Source: Bradyrhizobium sp.
GTDB taxonomy: Bacteria > Pseudomonadota > Alphaproteobacteria > Rhizobiales > Xanthobacteraceae
Direction: 5' to 3'
NCBI RefSeq assembly: GCF_004799405.1
Contig: NZ_SSMW01000093.1
Location: forward strand, 1 to 42,997
DNA: 42,997 bases
Made by a program: the position numbers and the translations under genes
Shown: one piece after another, positions 34,135-41,991 of the stretch
Layout: the number at the start of each line of letters is the position of its first letter
Position numbering within the stretch: the first letter of the stretch is position 1
The notes under the pieces: model-generated
What the model saw: only the letters and a program-made list of their open reading frames with translations
The model's database searches: none
Told to the model about the DNA's origin: nothing

Positions 34135-36837
34135 ATGAGACTGGACGCCCGGAAACGGCTCACGATGATGCTCGCGGCGAGTAACCTGGCCGCGGCACTG
34201 GTCGCAACGCTCGTGCTTGCATTGCCGAGCTCCCGCGGTGCGGTCGCCGAGCCGGTCTATTCCTTCGATGCAACGCCGGGCAAGCTGCCGAAGGCGGTCA
34301 TTCCGCTGCATTACACCATCGAACTGACCCCCGACCTCGAACGCCTCACGCTGGCCGGGGTTGAGGTCGTGGATGTCGAGGTGCGCGAACCCACGGCGCG
34401 GCTCGTCCTCAACGCGGTCGACATGACGCTCGACGCCGCCACCGTCGATGGCGATGCGCAGCGCGCCGAGGTCGCGCTCGATGCCGCCGCCGAGACCGCG
34501 ACGCTGAGTCTTGCGCAACCGCTCGCGGCGGGCGCGCACCGGCTTCGCATTGACTTCACCGCGAAGATAAACAGTTTTGCCCGTGGACTGTTCTTTGTCG
34601 ATTACCCGACCGGCAAGGGCATCAAGCGGATGCTGTCGAGCCAGCTTGAACCGGCCGACGCGCGGCGGATCTTTCCGTGCTGGGACGAGCCCGCCTTCAA
34701 GGCGACCTTTGCGCTGACCGTCACGGTGCCCAATGCTTTCCTCGTCGTGAGCAACATGCCGGTGGCGCGGGAAGAGGCGATCGCACCGAACCTGAAGCAG
34801 ATTACGTTTGCGCCGACGCCGAAAATGTCGAGCTACCTGTTCGTGCTCTCGACCGGCGAGCTCGAGCGATTTACCGGGCAAGCCGACGGTACGACCGTCG
34901 GCGTGGTCACGACCGCCGGCAAGGCAGAGCAGGGACGCTTTGCGCTGGAGAACGCGGTCAAGCTGCTGGACTATTACAACGAATATTTCGGCGTGAAGTA
35001 TCCGTTGCCGAAACTGGATCTGATCGCGGTGCCCGGCGGGTTCGGCGGCGCCATGGAGAACTGGGGCGGCATCACGTTTTTCGAAAGCCGGCTGCTGTTC
35101 GACCCCGCCACCAACGCCGAGACGGCGCGGCGCGAGATCTTCAGCGTCCTGGCGCACGAGATGGCGCATCAATGGTTCGGCGATCTCGTCACCATGGGCT
35201 GGTGGGACAACCTCTGGCTCAACGAGGGCTTTGCGAGCTGGATGCAGGTCAAGGCCGCCGAGCATTTCTATCCGCAATGGCAGACCTGGCTCAACAACAA
35301 CGGGGCGAAACAGTACGCCATGGTGCTCGATGCCCGGCGCACCTCGCATCCGATCCAGCAGTTGGTCGCCGACCAGAGCGAAGCCTTGGTCGCATTCGAC
35401 GGCATCACCTACAACAAGGGCCAGGCGCTGATCCGCATGCTGGAAAGCTATCTCGGCGACCAGGCCTTTGCCGAAGGCATCCGCAAATACATGGCGACGC
35501 ACGCCTATGGCAGCACCACCACCGCCGATCTGTGGCAGGCGCTCGAAAGTGCGGCCGGCAAGCCGGTGACCGGCGTTGCCGCCTCCTTTACCGAGCAGGA
35601 CGGCGTGCCGCTGGTTATCGCCGAAACCGGTTGCAGCGGCGGCGACCAGCGCATGACGCTGCGGCAGGATCGGTTTGTGATAGCGCCTTCGCAATCCCGG
35701 ACCGTCTGGCCGCATCGTAGCTGGCACATTCCTGTTACGGTCGGGCCGCTCCGCGCCACGCAGCCGGCAAACATCCTGCTGTCGGAGAGCGCTGCCGAGA
35801 TCGCGGCGGGATCCTGCGGCGAGGCCGTCAAGGTCAATCTGGGCGATGTCGGTTACTACCGGGTCGAATACGGTCCCAAAAGCCGGGCCGCCCTGGTGAA
35901 GTCGCTGGCGGAGATGACGCCGGCCGACCGGGTCGATTTCGTCAGCGATAGCTGGGCGCTGATGCAGGCCGGCCGCGCCGAGCCGCCGTCCTATCTTGCG
36001 CTGGTCGATCAAATCCGCAACGACGATCACCGCGCGATGTGGGATCAGGTGATCGCCGCCTTGAAGAGACTCGATTTTCTCGCGCGCGGCCGCAGCGAGC
36101 GCGATGGCTTGCGAAATTATGCGCGCGCCCGATTGCGGCCGGTGTTCGACCGGCTCGGCTGGGACGCCAGCAGCGCTGACGCAAAGGACAGCGATAGCGA
36201 CACCGCCTTGCTGCGTTCGAGCCTGATCCAGGCGCTCGGCGAATTCGGCGATGCCGATATCCTCGCCGAGGCCAGGCGGCGGTTCGCAGGCTTCCTGCAG
36301 AATCCGTTATCGCTGCCGAACGCGCTGCGCGATCCCGTCATCCATCTCGCCGGCATCGGCGCCGATCGCGCCACGTACGATGCGCTGCTGGCACTGGCGC
36401 GCAAAACCACGGTCACGAGCGAGCGCGTGCGCTATTACTTCGCCGCCGCCAGCGCGCGCGACCCCGATCTTGCCCGCGCCACGCTGCAACTGACCCTGAC
36501 CGATGAACTGCCGAAAACCATCGTCGAGCGCGTGATCAATACGGTGGCCTCCTCCGGCGAGCAACCCGATCTGGCCTGGGACTTCGTGCGGATGAATTTC
36601 GACGCGCTCGCCGCCAAGGAGGGACCTTCGTTCCGCGATTTTTTCGTCGCCGACTTCATGACCAACTTCAGCGATGAGGCCCATGCCGCCGAACTGGCGC
36701 ACTTTGCTCCGGCGCAGGCGACCACCGGCGGCCGCGTCATTACCGCGCGCGCGCTGGAAACGATCGCGCTCTCGGCCGATCTCAGGACCCGCGCGCTGCC
36801 GGCGATCGACACCTGGATCAGGAGCAGGGGGCGTTGA
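34135..36837 (+). CDS. M1-family membrane-alanyl-type aminopeptidase, exported
   Basis: A 900-residue zinc aminopeptidase. A signal peptide of about 40 residues (basic start, hydrophobic core AAALVATLVLALP) targets it across the inner membrane. The exopeptidase motif GAMENWGG is at 305-312. The zinc site HEMAH (341-345) is followed 19 residues later by Glu364 in WLNEGF, so the metal ligands are complete. A C-terminal ERAP1-like helical domain fills about 530-890. It removes N-terminal residues from peptides, probably in the periplasm. GGAAGG (34122-34127) supports the ATG at 34135 over the TTG at 34129. Confidence 0.93.
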   Translation: MRLDARKRLTMMLAASNLAAALVATLVLALPSSRGAVAEPVYSFDATPGKLPKAVIPLHYTIELTPDLERLTLAGVEVVDVEVREPTARLVLNAVDMTLDAATVDGDAQRAEVALDAAAETATLSLAQPLAAGAHRLRIDFTAKINSFARGLFFVDYPTGKGIKRMLSSQLEPADARRIFPCWDEPAFKATFALTVTVPNAFLVVSNMPVAREEAIAPNLKQITFAPTPKMSSYLFVLSTGELERFTGQADGTTVGVVTTAGKAEQGRFALENAVKLLDYYNEYFGVKYPLPKLDLIAVPGGFGGAMENWGGITFFESRLLFDPATNAETARREIFSVLAHEMAHQWFGDLVTMGWWDNLWLNEGFASWMQVKAAEHFYPQWQTWLNNNGAKQYAMVLDARRTSHPIQQLVADQSEALVAFDGITYNKGQALIRMLESYLGDQAFAEGIRKYMATHAYGSTTTADLWQALESAAGKPVTGVAASFTEQDGVPLVIAETGCSGGDQRMTLRQDRFVIAPSQSRTVWPHRSWHIPVTVGPLRATQPANILLSESAAEIAAGSCGEAVKVNLGDVGYYRVEYGPKSRAALVKSLAEMTPADRVDFVSDSWALMQAGRAEPPSYLALVDQIRNDDHRAMWDQVIAALKRLDFLARGRSERDGLRNYARARLRPVFDRLGWDASSADAKDSDSDTALLRSSLIQALGEFGDADILAEARRRFAGFLQNPLSLPNALRDPVIHLAGIGADRATYDALLALARKTTVTSERVRYYFAAASARDPDLARATLQLTLTDELPKTIVERVINTVASSGEQPDLAWDFVRMNFDALAAKEGPSFRDFFVADFMTNFSDEAHAAELAHFAPAQATTGGRVITARALETIALSADLRTRALPAIDTWIRSRGR

Positions 36838-37032
36838 GAGGCAGCAGCCGATGAAGTGAGTGGCGACGATTCTCGGAATTCTATCCAGTCGGGCGTTCAA
36901 TGGGCCTTGCGCCGGTGTCCTCAGCCGCTTTGGATCGGTCGCCGCCAGCTGCAATTTTGTTTCATGCGATGCCTTGCGAAAAGAGGTGCCGCGAAGGATG
37001 CTGACGAAAACCGCTCATCGAAGGGATAGGTC

Positions 37033-38225
37033 ATGTCTTTCGACATTCAAGCCGCTACTGATCGCCTCATGCGCTTCCTCGCCGTCGAGGGCGTGACCGG
37101 AAAGGAGGCGGCGATAGGGCGAGAACTCACCGCAGCGCTGCAAGAGGGAGGGGTGCCGGCAGACGCGATCCGCCTCGACGACGCCAACACGCGCATTCCC
37201 GTGCCGACCGAGACCGGCAACCTCATTGTCGACCTGCCCGGCCGCGGCGCGATGCACAACCAGCCGCGGATCATGTTCATGACCCACATGGACACCGTGC
37301 CGCTATGCGCCGGAGCGAAGCCGAAGGTTGCCGGCCGCAAGATCGTCAACCAAGCGAAGACCGCGCTCGGCGGCGACAACCGCTGCGGCTGCGGCGTTCT
37401 CGTTACACTGGCGGCCGAGCTCGCGAAGCAGAAGCTCGACCATCCGCCGATCACGCTCCTTTTTTGCGTGCGCGAGGAAAGCGGACTATGGGGTGCGCGC
37501 CGCGTCAAAACCCAGGATATCCGCTCGCCGATCATGGCTTTCAACTACGACGGCGGCTCGGCATCCAATGTCACCATCGGTGCCGTCGGCGCGGACCGCT
37601 GGCAGGTCGAAATCTTCGGTCGTGCCTCGCATGCCGGGTCGCGCCGGAGCGCGGGATCAGTTCGACCATGATCCTGGCGCTTGCGCTCGCCGACGTGAAG
37701 GCGGGCGGCTGGTTTGGCAAGGTGGTGAAAGGCAAGCGGCAAGGCACCAGCAATGTCGGTCCCGTCACCGGTGGCGACGGCCGGCCGGCCGGGGACGCCA
37801 CCAATGTCGTCACCGACTACGTGCACGTGCGCGGAGAAAGCCGTAGCCACGATGCGAAGTTTTTCAAGGAAATCACCAAAGCCTACAAGACCGCGTTCGA
37901 GAAGGCTGCAAAGCGCGTCAAGAACAGCGAGGGCAAGTCAGGCCGTGTCAAGTTCAAGGCCGAGACCGACTACTATCCGTTCCGCATGAAGGAGAGCCTG
38001 CCGGTGGTCAAGCGCGCGGCCGCTGCGGTATCCGATATCGGCGGAACGCCGACCATCCGTGCCGCGAATGGCGGGCTCGACGCGAACTGGATGGTCCGCC
38101 ACGGTGTTCCGACCGTAACTTTCGGCGCGGGACAGAACGAGCCGCACACGACTGACGAATGGATCAATCTCGACGAATACGACCGGGCGTGTGCACTCGC
38201 AGTACAACTCGCGACGACGCGGTGA
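37033..38225 (+). pseudogene. M20-family peptidase gene with a single-base frameshift
   Basis: The first frame starts at 37033. It carries MTHMDTVP (metal ligands His85 and Asp87), LGGDNRCGCG and VREESG, then reaches GRASHAG and derails. From about 37645 a different frame continues PERGISSTMILALALADV, and later DANW and QNEPHTTDEW, to 38225. Inserting one G into the GGG at 37636-37638 restores the expected SHAGVAPERG, so one base has been lost from a G-run. The restored protein would have about 397 residues with all metal-site motifs. Either the gene is recently inactivated or this is a sequencing error. The family removes N-terminal residues from tri- or dipeptides. Confidence 0.88.
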
Positions 38226-38679
38226 TGTGCCTGTGTTCCCGAATGGAACCGAAATCCTGTCGCCAGGGATCCACAGCCGGCAAGAATCCAGCCATGGATC
38301 GGCTAACGGTTGACGCAGCGACACACACCTGATCGGAAAAAGGCCACCAACGGGAGCGGAAAGAGAACGAGGCCCGGTGTGCCTAGGAGACCGGACCTCG
38401 TAACCGTAACAGTCTGTGCGACAGGCCACTCGGTATAAACACACCTTATCAGGCGCAGGTCAGGCGGTTTTGATTTGTCTCAACCTGCCGGCAGAGTCGG
38501 TTCCGATCCTGTTGGGTTCCTTGGATGGTGCCATCGTCCCCCGGGCTTGCCGGCACGTCCTTGGTCTCTTCGGCCAGCAGCTTCCCTATGATGTACCTCT
38601 TCCCTCGTCTTGCTCCTGTCCGTGCAGCTTTCGGTTGCGGGCCGCCGCAGGGCCGGGCCGCAGCTATTCGACGTCGACT
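38226..38679. other. Intergenic region between convergent genes
   Basis: This stretch of 454 bases holds no gene I can support. It contains the first copy of a repeated hairpin (38367-38406), described separately. On the minus strand the frame of the upstream secreted-protein gene stays open for about 76 codons after its TGA, to 38449. An overlapping ATG frame of 67 codons ends at 38480. Neither shows a recognisable family. Confidence 0.5.
38367..38406. repeat. Repeated hairpin, copy 1
   Basis: CGAGGCCCGGT and ACCGGACCTCG (38368-38378 and 38390-38400) form an 11-bp stem with one mismatch around the loop GTGCCTAGGAG. A second copy at 41785-41825 has the same stem start, the same loop pattern and the same trailing AACCG. 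The minus-strand loop would read CTCCTAGGCAC, with an anti-Shine-Dalgarno-like CUCCU. It may be part of a small RNA or a dispersed element. Confidence 0.6.
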
Positions 38680-39480
38680 TCATCGACCCAACGAGCTGTA
38701 AATCTCCAACACATTGAAATAGGTGAACTGAAAGTGCTTGGGCGCGGCCGGCTCCTTATCCATCTCGACATAGACCCCAAAGCGAAAATTCCCTTGCGGG
38801 GATGCGAGTTCGGTAGATTTTGTCAACGCGCCATTCAGCCAAATCTTCAGCAGTCCGTTCCCGGCAACGACGCGCAGTTCGGTGACGTCATCGTTTCCTT
38901 TCCACGCACTCTGGGAATCGTCCATCGCCAGAAGCTCGGTCCAGGTCCCGTTGGTCGATCGACCGAAATTCAAAGCGCCGTTCGACCAGAAATCCACGGT
39001 GAACCCGTTCTCCTCATCCTGAGCCCAAAAAACGATGCTTCCCGACGACCCATTGTCTGGATCGGGCTCCGCCAGCTTGAAGCGAACACAGAAATCTCCG
39101 CCTGGTCCCGCCAGCCTCCTCCTGTTGAGCACTGTGCGGACCATCGAATCCGTTCCGAGCGTGATATCCATCCGGCCATCGCCAATCCTCACCCCGTCGG
39201 CTCGCTCCCAATTGCCGGAAGAACTGGTGAAATTATCTTCATACAGAATTCGCTGCTCGACCGACTGCCCGTTGCAGAGCCGCGGCGACGATGGCGTAGA
39301 CAGGCTCGGCGCCGGATGGACAGGGGCGGCGTCGGGGACACCCATCGAGGTCTGCGCGATATCAAAACGGCGCTGGCTGTCAGGGGAGGCTTCGGCAGCG
39401 GCGCATCGCAGCGGTACCGTCGCGATCAGAAAAGCCGCGATCGCTGCCGCAGAAATCGCAATGGGTTGAACGGCTCGCAT
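38680..39480 (-). CDS. Secreted LamG/concanavalin-like domain protein
   Basis: A 266-residue protein with a signal peptide (MRAVQPIAISAAAIAAFLIA, cleavage probably after the Ala-rich AAA near residue 29), then a Pro/Ser-rich linker to about residue 70. A beta-sandwich domain resembling LamG or 3-keto-disaccharide hydrolase (DUF1080-like) repeats follows, with ILYEDNFTSSSGNWERADG, FCVRFKLAEPD, GFTVDFWSNGALNFGRS and ELRVVAGNGLLKIWLNG. Such folds bind sugars or polymers. No catalytic residues can be pointed out. Its location is periplasm or outside the cell. The partner is unknown. Confidence 0.75.
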   Translation of the reverse strand: MRAVQPIAISAAAIAAFLIATVPLRCAAAEASPDSQRRFDIAQTSMGVPDAAPVHPAPSLSTPSSPRLCNGQSVEQRILYEDNFTSSSGNWERADGVRIGDGRMDITLGTDSMVRTVLNRRRLAGPGGDFCVRFKLAEPDPDNGSSGSIVFWAQDEENGFTVDFWSNGALNFGRSTNGTWTELLAMDDSQSAWKGNDDVTELRVVAGNGLLKIWLNGALTKSTELASPQGNFRFGVYVEMDKEPAAPKHFQFTYFNVLEIYSSLGR

Positions 39481-39612
39481 TCACGCCAGTTTCCGATCTG
39501 GTGCCCGCATCCTGGTAGTGGCATCTCGTCGGCGAATGTCCCAAGAATTTCGCTGGCGGGCAAGAGCCGGCGGCCGGGCTGAGAGCGAAACCTTGCGGCA
39601 ACTAGCCGGCCA

Positions 39613-39629
39613 ATGTCTCAGTTGGGTCA
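39613..39629. repeat. 17-bp direct repeat, left copy
   Basis: ATGTCTCAGTTGGGTCA here is repeated exactly at 41303-41319 in the same orientation. Both copies are followed by an AGCGG a few bases on. A looser relative (TTGGGGTCAAAAGCG) lies at 41041-41055. The exact copies enclose the methyltransferase, regulator and truncated MFS gene. Confidence 0.8.
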
Positions 39630-39648
39630 CAGGAGCGGTCCTCGTGTG

Positions 39649-40542
39649 CTACGATCTCCGCCATTGCGAGATCGTCGCGTTGCACGCGAGGACCTCGTCC
39701 ATCGCGTCGATGCGCACGAGTCCTGCTGGTCCGTCGCGTAGCGCGCGGACATGGAGGCCCCAGACACCTGTCACGCCTTGCGAGATCAGCCGGTCCCGCC
39801 ACACGGCATAACCGGGGCGATCACGGAACTTGGTGAAACAGACCTCAAGCGGCGCCCGCTCGGCGCGCCGCACCTCTACGCGGAAGTCCGGGAACGCGGC
39901 GAGTACGAGATCAGTCGCCCACTCCAGTCTGTCGTCGCTCAGCGTCCACGTAAACATCTCGAATCGTCTGCCGGGGCGGAGTCGTTGGGGGACGCCCGGA
40001 AGCAGCGCGCGGATAACGTCAAGACCGTCCTCTCCGCCGTGGGAATGGAGAAAGTACCGCATACCCGGCGGGACCGGTTCGAATGGAGGGTTCACGAGGA
40101 TGAGATCGAAGCGATCCTCCGCCGCGAGAGGCTCGAACAGATTCCCGCGCAGTATCTCGAGCGGTGGCTCGCCGCGCTCCCGCGACAAGTTCACGGCGGC
40201 ATTCGCCGATGCGAATGCCAGCGCTCGCTCGCTCACGTCGACACCGACGACCCTCGCGGCGCCGCGGTGTGCTGCGGCGAGCGCGTTCACGCCAGAACCG
40301 AGACATAGCTCCAGAACGTGATCGCCCTTCCGTACATCCATCGACCGCACGAGGAACACCTGCTCGAACATCAGCGAGAAGACCTGGTCGACCTCCGCAC
40401 GGGCGAGGAGGTCCGTCGCAATTAGAGCTCGTCCAAGAAAAACACGCGCACGCAAGGCCTGACGGCGCCTGCGGTGGTCGCTTTCAAATAGCCGGCCGCA
40501 GCGAGAATCTCGGTCCTGGCCGCTCGGCTGGTTCGGGCACAA
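39649..40542 (-). CDS. SAM-dependent methyltransferase (PrmC/HemK-like)
   Basis: A class I methyltransferase of up to 297 residues. The SAM-binding loop is ELCLGSGVNALAAA near residue 78, the acidic strand end is GVDVSERAL, and the catalytic signature is DLILVNPPFEP, the NPPF form used to methylate amide or exocyclic amine nitrogen in proteins or nucleic acids. The substrate is unknown. Only TTG at 40542 offers a start upstream of the conserved core, so the gene overlaps the XRE regulator gene by 59 bases. The first 30 residues are Arg-rich and may not be genuine. It lies inside the segment bounded by 17-bp direct repeats. Confidence 0.75.
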   Translation of the reverse strand: MCPNQPSGQDRDSRCGRLFESDHRRRRQALRARVFLGRALIATDLLARAEVDQVFSLMFEQVFLVRSMDVRKGDHVLELCLGSGVNALAAAHRGAARVVGVDVSERALAFASANAAVNLSRERGEPPLEILRGNLFEPLAAEDRFDLILVNPPFEPVPPGMRYFLHSHGGEDGLDVIRALLPGVPQRLRPGRRFEMFTWTLSDDRLEWATDLVLAAFPDFRVEVRRAERAPLEVCFTKFRDRPGYAVWRDRLISQGVTGVWGLHVRALRDGPAGLVRIDAMDEVLACNATISQWRRS

Positions 40543-40900
40543 GCGGCTCCCCTTTTAGAAACAACCGACGGAAGCGATTCTCGTCCCGCGCGAGAAACGC
40601 CTCAAGCGCGCCACGCACGGCTCGCGCCTGAGTGTCGCCCTCGATCCGTGGCGGGGGAAAACGGTCATCGCTCAGGGAAGCCTCGTTGAGCACGACATCA
40701 AGATCGATTTTGAGAGCCCTGCATACTTTACTTGCGGTTTTGCGGATTCGGCATCGCCCTTTCAGAACACCCCGCACGGTCTTTTCAGCGAAGCCCGCTT
40801 CGTCCGCAATCTGGTCATTGCTAAGACCAGATGTTGTCTTCGCGTCACTGACGAGCTTGGCAACCAGACGCGCCTGTTCATCGGTGAGCCGCAGCGGCAT
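40484..40900 (-). CDS. XRE-family helix-turn-helix regulator
   Basis: A 138-residue protein with a Cro/CI-type helix-turn-helix: LSNDQIADEAGFAEKTVRGVLKGRCRI (about residues 26-52), followed by TASKVCRALKIDLDVVL. The remaining 70 residues (RAVRGALEAFLARDENRFRRLFL) are not a known effector domain. The ATG at 40900 has GGGAG 7 bases upstream and is preferred to the longer frame. The downstream methyltransferase gene overlaps its 3' end by 59 bases, so the pair is probably translated together and may be autoregulated. Confidence 0.8.
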   Translation of the reverse strand: MPLRLTDEQARLVAKLVSDAKTTSGLSNDQIADEAGFAEKTVRGVLKGRCRIRKTASKVCRALKIDLDVVLNEASLSDDRFPPPRIEGDTQARAVRGALEAFLARDENRFRRLFLKGEPLVPEPAERPGPRFSLRPAI

Positions 40901-41079
40901 TTGAAATCTCCCGCCAATTGAGCCGCCGCAGTCGCGATTCGGGTCCCGAGCCGCAGGCACTTGAAAACGCTAATACATCTCGCCAAGAGCGACGACTCAC
41001 CTGCAAAACCCTTCGCGGTAAATTCACCCCTCCTGGCCGCTTGGGGTCAAAAGCGAACCTGATGTGAAGAATGATCACC

Positions 41080-41302
41080 CTAAACGGACATTGGCGATTG
41101 GCCGACGGCCGGCGCGATACGTCGGGTTACAGCAAGACCCGTGAGAGCAAGGACAGTGAATGCCGCGCCTGAGAGGAAAGTGGCCTGGGAACCGATGCTA
41201 TCCCAAAGCGCGCCGGCGAGAACGCTCGCGACAAGGAGCGCAAGCCCAATCGCCAGATTAAAGATGCCATAGGCTGTAGCGCGCAATTCCGCCGGAGCCC
41301 CG
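41080..41302 (-). pseudogene. C-terminal fragment of an MFS transporter
   Basis: About 73 codons reading APAELRATAYGIFNLAIGLA, then LLVASVLAGALWD and a second hydrophobic helix, are recognisable as the last two spans of a major facilitator. Everything before them is missing. The similarity stops precisely at 41302, where the 17-bp repeat begins, so the gene was cut at the repeat. A related repeat-like sequence (41041-41055) lies just beyond its stop codon. A TTG at 41286 could still start a 68-residue peptide, but it is unlikely to function. Confidence 0.75.
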
Positions 41303-41319
41303 ATGTCTCAGTTGGGTCA
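41303..41319. repeat. 17-bp direct repeat, right copy
   Basis: This is an exact copy of 39613-39629 in direct orientation, 1,690 bases away. It forms the junction at which the MFS gene is truncated. The sequence after it (41320-41440) includes short segments such as GATGTCCG and AGCGGA that recall a dispersed intergenic repeat family of this bacterial group; that is recollection, not a search. Confidence 0.8.
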
Positions 41320-41443
41320 TTAGCGGAAAACCTCTAGCTGAGCATATGTTTTCCGCTTTGTACCTCATAGCGGACTCAAGGCGGACCTCGCGCGATGTCC
41401 GTTAAGTGCCAATAGGCGACGTCGACCGCGTCGCTTGACGTGA

Positions 41444-41470
41444 AAAGAGGCCGCCAACCTGAGGCGACCT
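41444..41470 (-). terminator. Rho-independent terminator of the PilZ gene
   Basis: On the minus strand AGGTCGCC pairs with GGCGGCCT (41463-41470 with 41448-41455, one mismatch) around a 7-nt loop, followed by CTTTT. The stem begins inside the TAA stop codon of the PilZ gene, giving a very compact end of the transcript. Confidence 0.7.
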
Positions 41471-41709
41471 TAATCGAATCTGACGCCGATTCGCTTCTCT
41501 TTCCGCCATACAACTTGGCAGGGAACTAGCCGCCCTTCCGCCGGAAAGACCAAGCTGAAGTGATCGGGAATGCCAACCGGGCTAGTCACTTCCAGCAACG
41601 CACCGCTGTTCGAGAGGTTGCGGACCGTGCAATCGATAGCGCCGCCGCCGAACTCAATCGTGCCGGCCTTCAAGACGCGATGTCGCGATGCAATACGGTG
41701 GTCTTCCAT
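41470..41709 (-). CDS. PilZ-domain protein (putative c-di-GMP binder)
   Basis: A 79-residue stand-alone PilZ domain. The two ligand motifs are RxxxR (Arg5 and Arg9 in HRIASRHR) and the NLSNSG motif (Asn31, Ser33, Gly36), as required for c-di-GMP binding. The ATG at 41709 is chosen because the domain begins there and the open frame upstream to 41907 runs through two hairpins and looks non-coding. It would act as a small c-di-GMP receptor for motility or surface polymers. It is followed directly by its terminator. Confidence 0.88.
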   Translation of the reverse strand: MEDHRIASRHRVLKAGTIEFGGGAIDCTVRNLSNSGALLEVTSPVGIPDHFSLVFPAEGRLVPCQVVWRKEKRIGVRFD

Positions 41710-41756
41710 TGCGGCAAAATACGACAGAACCTTAACTAATTGATAAAGCGAGACGC

Positions 41757-41778
41757 GCCGCCAACTGAGGCGGCTTTT
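41757..41778 (+). terminator. Terminator-like hairpin with T-run
   Basis: GCCGCC (41757-41762) and GGCGGC (41769-41774) form a perfect 6-bp stem with loop AACTGA, followed by TTTT. On the plus strand this is a canonical short terminator. It resembles in sequence the PilZ terminator 300 bases away. No plus-strand gene precedes it, so it may instead end a short RNA or belong to the adjacent repeated hairpin. Confidence 0.55.
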
Positions 41779-41784
41779 GGAGGG

Positions 41785-41825
41785 ACGAGGCCCGGAGTGC
41801 CCAGGAGGCCGAGCCTCGCCAACCG
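41785..41825. repeat. Repeated hairpin, copy 2
   Basis: CGAGGCCCGG and CCGAGCCTCG form a 10-bp stem with one mismatch, with a loop containing GTGCCCAGGAG, trailed by AACCG. It closely matches copy 1 at 38367-38406, including the loop. It lies about 75 bases upstream of the PilZ start on the minus strand and beside the terminator-like hairpin. Confidence 0.6.
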
Positions 41826-41991
41826 CAGCAGCATCCGGCCTGAGAAGTCGTGCCGTTCGGTTCAGCCAAGTTCGACCCGGACGACGGGCATCATTGCGCA
41901 GTGCCATGGGTTAGGGCACTGGTCATCCCGTCCCCCCGTTTTCACTTTTTGCCCGGCATGGTAGCATCTTGCCGTCTTGGGGGATGGGCGC

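Noticed and set aside
34096..36030. 644-codon minus-strand open frame opposite the M1 aminopeptidase gene
   Set aside because: The plus strand carries all M1 motifs. The antisense frame is open only because of GC-rich codon bias.
38226..38460. Group II intron or transposase remnant
   Set aside because: The region looked repeat-like, but no reverse transcriptase, domain V or transposase motif could be identified.
38449..38679. In-frame continuation of about 76 codons after the TGA of the secreted protein gene
   Set aside because: It could suggest stop-codon readthrough, but the continuation has no domain or readthrough signal I can see, and open stretches of this length are common at this GC content.
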